A stretch of 64,000 bases of DNA. It comes from Fidelibacterota bacterium. GTDB taxonomy: Bacteria > Fidelibacterota > Marinisomatia > SCGC-AAA003-L08 > TS1B11. Positions 61,958 through 64,000 of the stretch are shown here, one piece after another. The stretch spans positions 2,387,038 to 2,451,037 of the forward strand of contig CP070638.1 in NCBI GenBank assembly GCA_020354025.1. The letters are read 5' to 3'. The position numbers were made by a program, and so were the translations under genes. The notes under the pieces were generated by a model. The model worked only from the letters and a program-made list of their open reading frames with translations, ran no database searches and was not told where the DNA came from. Numbering within the stretch: position 1 is the first letter of the stretch; each line of letters starts with the position of its first letter.

Positions 61958-62644
61958 CTAGTCAACCAGATCATCAGTCCCGACTTTTACAGGCAGACCA
62001 GCCGCCTTCCACTGTAGAATATCATCTACCAAACACTTTGCCCGCTGGTTGCGACGATGGAAAATCTCCATAGCCATCAATGATGGCATACAGAAGGGTC
62101 CCCGGCCGCAAATGATAATCTGTCGATCCCAAGGCAGCGATGGCAGCATTTCCTCCAAATTTTCCAGCGGTACTGATAAAGCCCCGGGAATATGTCCCGC
62201 CTCGTATTCTTCAACGGGGCGTACGTCAATGAGAGCAACTTCATCACGTCGCATTTGGGCCATAAGGGTTACTCGCTCAATGGACTGGTCTGCGTCAACC
62301 TCAGCGAGATTGGCTATCCCCAGTGTTTGAAGGTCAACCAAGTGATTACGCGTCAGATCCAGAAGCCGCACCCAGAAGTTACCAATATCATCACTTGCAG
62401 GACGATATGTTACATAAAGGCCGTTTTTTTCCGCAGTTAGCAATCGTGCTGCCAGCAGAGTCCGCAGATGATGAGAGGTTGTCGCTACCGATTGGCCTGT
62501 AAGTTGGGCTATGTTCTCAACCGTACGTGGAGCCTGACATAAAAGGTGGAGTAATTCCAAACGAATAGGGTTTGCTAGAGCTTTTACTACCTGGGCTATT
62601 TCAAAATAGATATTGTTTTTTATGGTACTTGGATTAGACTTCAT
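61958..62644 (-). CDS. ArsR-family repressor fused to a rhodanese domain
   Basis: The 228-residue protein has an N-terminal winged-helix ArsR domain (about 10-95, with LANPIRLELLHLL, TVENIAQLTGQSVATTSHHL and the LLTAEKNGLYVTYR wing). A C-terminal rhodanese domain follows (about 125-228). It has DVRPVEEYEAGHIPGALSVP and an active-site loop IICGRGPFC whose two cysteines could accept sulfane sulfur. Such fusions sense persulfide or thiol-reactive stress. ATG 62644 is used; an in-frame TTG 12 bases upstream is possible. The 9-base inverted repeat covering the start region is a likely self-regulated operator. Confidence 0.9.
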   Translation of the reverse strand: MKSNPSTIKNNIYFEIAQVVKALANPIRLELLHLLCQAPRTVENIAQLTGQSVATTSHHLRTLLAARLLTAEKNGLYVTYRPASDDIGNFWVRLLDLTRNHLVDLQTLGIANLAEVDADQSIERVTLMAQMRRDEVALIDVRPVEEYEAGHIPGALSVPLENLEEMLPSLPWDRQIIICGRGPFCMPSLMAMEIFHRRNQRAKCLVDDILQWKAAGLPVKVGTDDLVD

Positions 62645-62650
62645 AAAACA

Positions 62651-62678
62651 ATTCAAGTATTATTACGATTACTTGAAT
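62651..62678 (-). promoter_or_regulatory. Probable ArsR-type operator
   Basis: A perfect inverted repeat has arms ATTCAAGTA (62651-62659) and TACTTGAAT (62670-62678) with a 10-base spacer. It lies directly before the ArsR-rhodanese start, a typical size and place for a dimeric ArsR operator. Confidence 0.65.
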
Positions 62679-62750
62679 ATAAAATGCCCAAGTAGAAATC
62701 GCAATCCCTAAACTCAGGCTGCTGATATTCCTTAGAAGCGGTCTATTTTT

Positions 62751-63620
62751 TCAGTCAATGGCAGGTGAATTGCCTGACAGTAGACTGCCCAGATCCTCCA
62801 GCATTCTGATCTGGCGATCTAGATGTCCGTGCTCTGTCTCTACCAAGATATAGATGCCACCGGTATTGTGCACGTAATTGCCCAGCGTACCCCTGTCTGG
62901 TGGATCAACAGCCATCAGGGCAGCATTGTAGCGCAGGGTCCTGAGGGCGCGGAATACACTCGGTGAGTTGGTGAAGAAGAAGTCGTCAGGGTCTTCAGCG
63001 GGGTTGATAAATACTTCGCGGGCATCGTCGCCGTACCACTCACCGGGCTGGAAGTCTTTGATGGTGAGTTTACCGGGAGTATTGTTATGGACGGAGATGA
63101 TAGCTTTGCCCTCCTCGGAATTCACCATGCCCGCCAGCTTCTGAGCGAAATCAGTGGTAATCGCAATATTTTCATTGCTTAAGTTGTGGAAATACTCCAA
63201 TGTCTGTCGCAGTCCATTCTCGGTGAATATGCGGTTGGGATCGAAGCGGTCGAGGATACCGTGGCGCCGGATCACCACCTCGCGTCCACGTCCGTGGACC
63301 AGCTCCACCAGGCGGCCACCGTGCCTGCGAACATACACCTTGGCAGCCTCGGCGCTGGTGTTCTCGTTGTCATGCAGATTAACAAAGGTGAGGCCGGGTC
63401 TTCGACCCTCGTAAATATTCACCCAGACCTTTTCTTCCTCGAGGAGAAAGGTGTGAGTCATGTGGGAGAGGCTGCTACTGCCTGAGGGGCCGTCCTTCTC
63501 GTCAAGGGCACTTGTGATTGATAAACCTAAGCTGCAGCAGAGAAATATGCCGGGGAGGGCACGCGTCCGTGCATAACGGACGACTTGACTCTGGAGGCTA
63601 TGTCGTTTCCGGGGGAGCAT
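62751..63620 (-). CDS. Exported protein, possible M14/AstE-like metallopeptidase fold
   Basis: The 289-residue protein has an N-terminal hydrophobic export segment (about 20-40) and a conserved mature region. I do not recognise the family with certainty. Three features resemble the zinc carboxypeptidase/succinylglutamate desuccinylase fold: an HDNE (HxxE) motif in VNLHDNENTS (about residue 83), a second His in IISVHNNTPG (about 178) and a Glu in VETEHGH near the C-terminus. Their order (HxxE, His, Glu) fits the metal site and general base of that fold. Substrate and activity are unknown. It follows the prolyl-tRNA synthetase gene by 27 bases on the same strand. Confidence 0.65.
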   Translation of the reverse strand: MLPRKRHSLQSQVVRYARTRALPGIFLCCSLGLSITSALDEKDGPSGSSSLSHMTHTFLLEEEKVWVNIYEGRRPGLTFVNLHDNENTSAEAAKVYVRRHGGRLVELVHGRGREVVIRRHGILDRFDPNRIFTENGLRQTLEYFHNLSNENIAITTDFAQKLAGMVNSEEGKAIISVHNNTPGKLTIKDFQPGEWYGDDAREVFINPAEDPDDFFFTNSPSVFRALRTLRYNAALMAVDPPDRGTLGNYVHNTGGIYILVETEHGHLDRQIRMLEDLGSLLSGNSPAID

Positions 63621-63647
63621 GGGACATCGATGCTATTTCGGGAGCCA

Positions 63648-64000
63648 TTAATAAGCCCGGGCCAGCACCACCTTAAATCGGGCGGGCTTGCCAGAGTAGA
63701 TGCAGGTCAGGCCACCGGGATCTTCATCCTGGAGAATACCGCGAATGGTGGCTTTGGTCTCCTCTTTAATGGCGGTCTCGGTAGCCGGATCGCCATCCCA
63801 GCCACAGACAGCGAAGCCACCCTTTACCATGAAGTCCTTGAACTCCTGCCAGTCTTCAATCTGCCGCATGTTCTGCTCTCTGAACTCCTCGGCCTGGCGG
63901 TAAAGGCTGGCCTGGATCTCCTCGAGCAGGTCCGGCAATGCTGCCGGCAGGGTTTCCAGCGGGAGGGTCTGTTTCTGGTCAATATCCCGGCGAACGACTA
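63648..64000 (-). CDS. proS: Prolyl-tRNA synthetase, C-terminal part (cut by window edge)
   Basis: The frame is open from the right edge to the stop at 63648, about 116 residues. It starts VVRRDIDQKQ and continues with LLEEIQASLYRQA, then CGWDGDPATE, IKEETKATIRGI and a final KVVLARAY. This matches the C-terminal zinc-binding-type domain of the archaeal/eukaryote-like (type 3) ProS; the anticodon-binding region is upstream and outside the window. One usual cysteine of the metal site is replaced (the IRGI position is IRCI in other members). The first in-frame Met-like codon in the window is not the true start. Confidence 0.9.
   Translation of the reverse strand, partial: VVRRDIDQKQTLPLETLPAALPDLLEEIQASLYRQAEEFREQNMRQIEDWQEFKDFMVKGGFAVCGWDGDPATETAIKEETKATIRGILQDEDPGGLTCIYSGKPARFKVVLARAY

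Noticed and set aside
1-64000. tRNA, rRNA, CRISPR or prophage genes
   Set aside because: I saw no clover-leaf arms, regularly spaced repeats, integrase, transposase or phage structural genes. Small RNAs without such marks could still be missed by eye.

Overview
The window looks like a chromosome segment of a Gram-negative, non-photosynthetic bacterium of the Fibrobacterota-Chlorobi-Bacteroidota neighbourhood, most likely a Neomarinimicrobiota (Marinimicrobia/SAR406)-like lineage. This placement is inference. It rests on lipid A genes (LpxB, LpxK), large secreted proteins ending in an NYPNPFNP-type sorting domain followed by a C-terminal KxxLLK-like end, a small ribosomal protein THX gene, a Bacteroidota-style SdhCDAB order and many outer-membrane and lipoprotein genes. 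The sequence is gene-dense, with many TTG or overlapping ATGA starts. I see no tRNA, rRNA, CRISPR array, integrase or transposase.

Layout. 1-4620: end of a membrane-protein gene, then a plus-strand lipid A block (Gfo/Idh/MocA oxidoreductase, lpxB, DUF374 acyltransferase, lpxK). 4744-10627 (minus): canonical GAPDH, an overlapping GAPDH paralogue that has lost its catalytic cysteine and phosphate-binding residues, and a 1222-residue surface protein with FG-GAP and Ig-like repeats. 10945-13425 (plus): outer-membrane protein and a CtpA-type protease. 13483-21315 (minus): ClC channel, succinate dehydrogenase operon, NhaC antiporter, a SpoVG-like protein ending in the SSB tip DDDIPF, threonine/serine dehydratase. 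21488-28729: an orphan gene, a saccharopine-dehydrogenase-like protein, a muropeptide pair (NlpC/P60 peptidase and L-Ala-D/L-Glu epimerase) and pyruvate phosphate dikinase.

28997-37310 is the most striking part. After a CPBP protease comes one tight seven-gene minus-strand operon that ends at a terminator: lipoprotein, coiled-coil/TPR protein, outer-membrane barrel with coiled coil and TPR, MotA, MotB, a reduced FliF-like protein and FliG. It holds stator and rotor parts of a flagellar motor but no export, rod, hook or filament gene. It reads like a flagellum-derived rotary machine connected to the outer membrane.

37775-44376 (minus): CoaBC, NRDE protein, NadC, GAF/fRMsr-like protein, esterase, an orphan encapsulated-ferritin-like protein, AmmeMemoRadiSam enzyme and SRPBCC lipoprotein. 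44668-54853 (minus): three secreted proteins with the same type of C-terminal sorting domain. Two are tandem paralogues whose promoters share a CRP/FNR-like box at a fixed distance from the -10. A THX gene and an esterase lie between them. 54996-56235: membrane protein and a BrnT/BrnA toxin-antitoxin pair with a palindromic operator on its promoter. 56738-64000 (minus): GlyRS, topoisomerase I, quinone oxidoreductase with an ArsR-rhodanese regulator and its operator, a possible metallopeptidase-like secreted protein, and the 3' end of a prolyl-tRNA synthetase gene.
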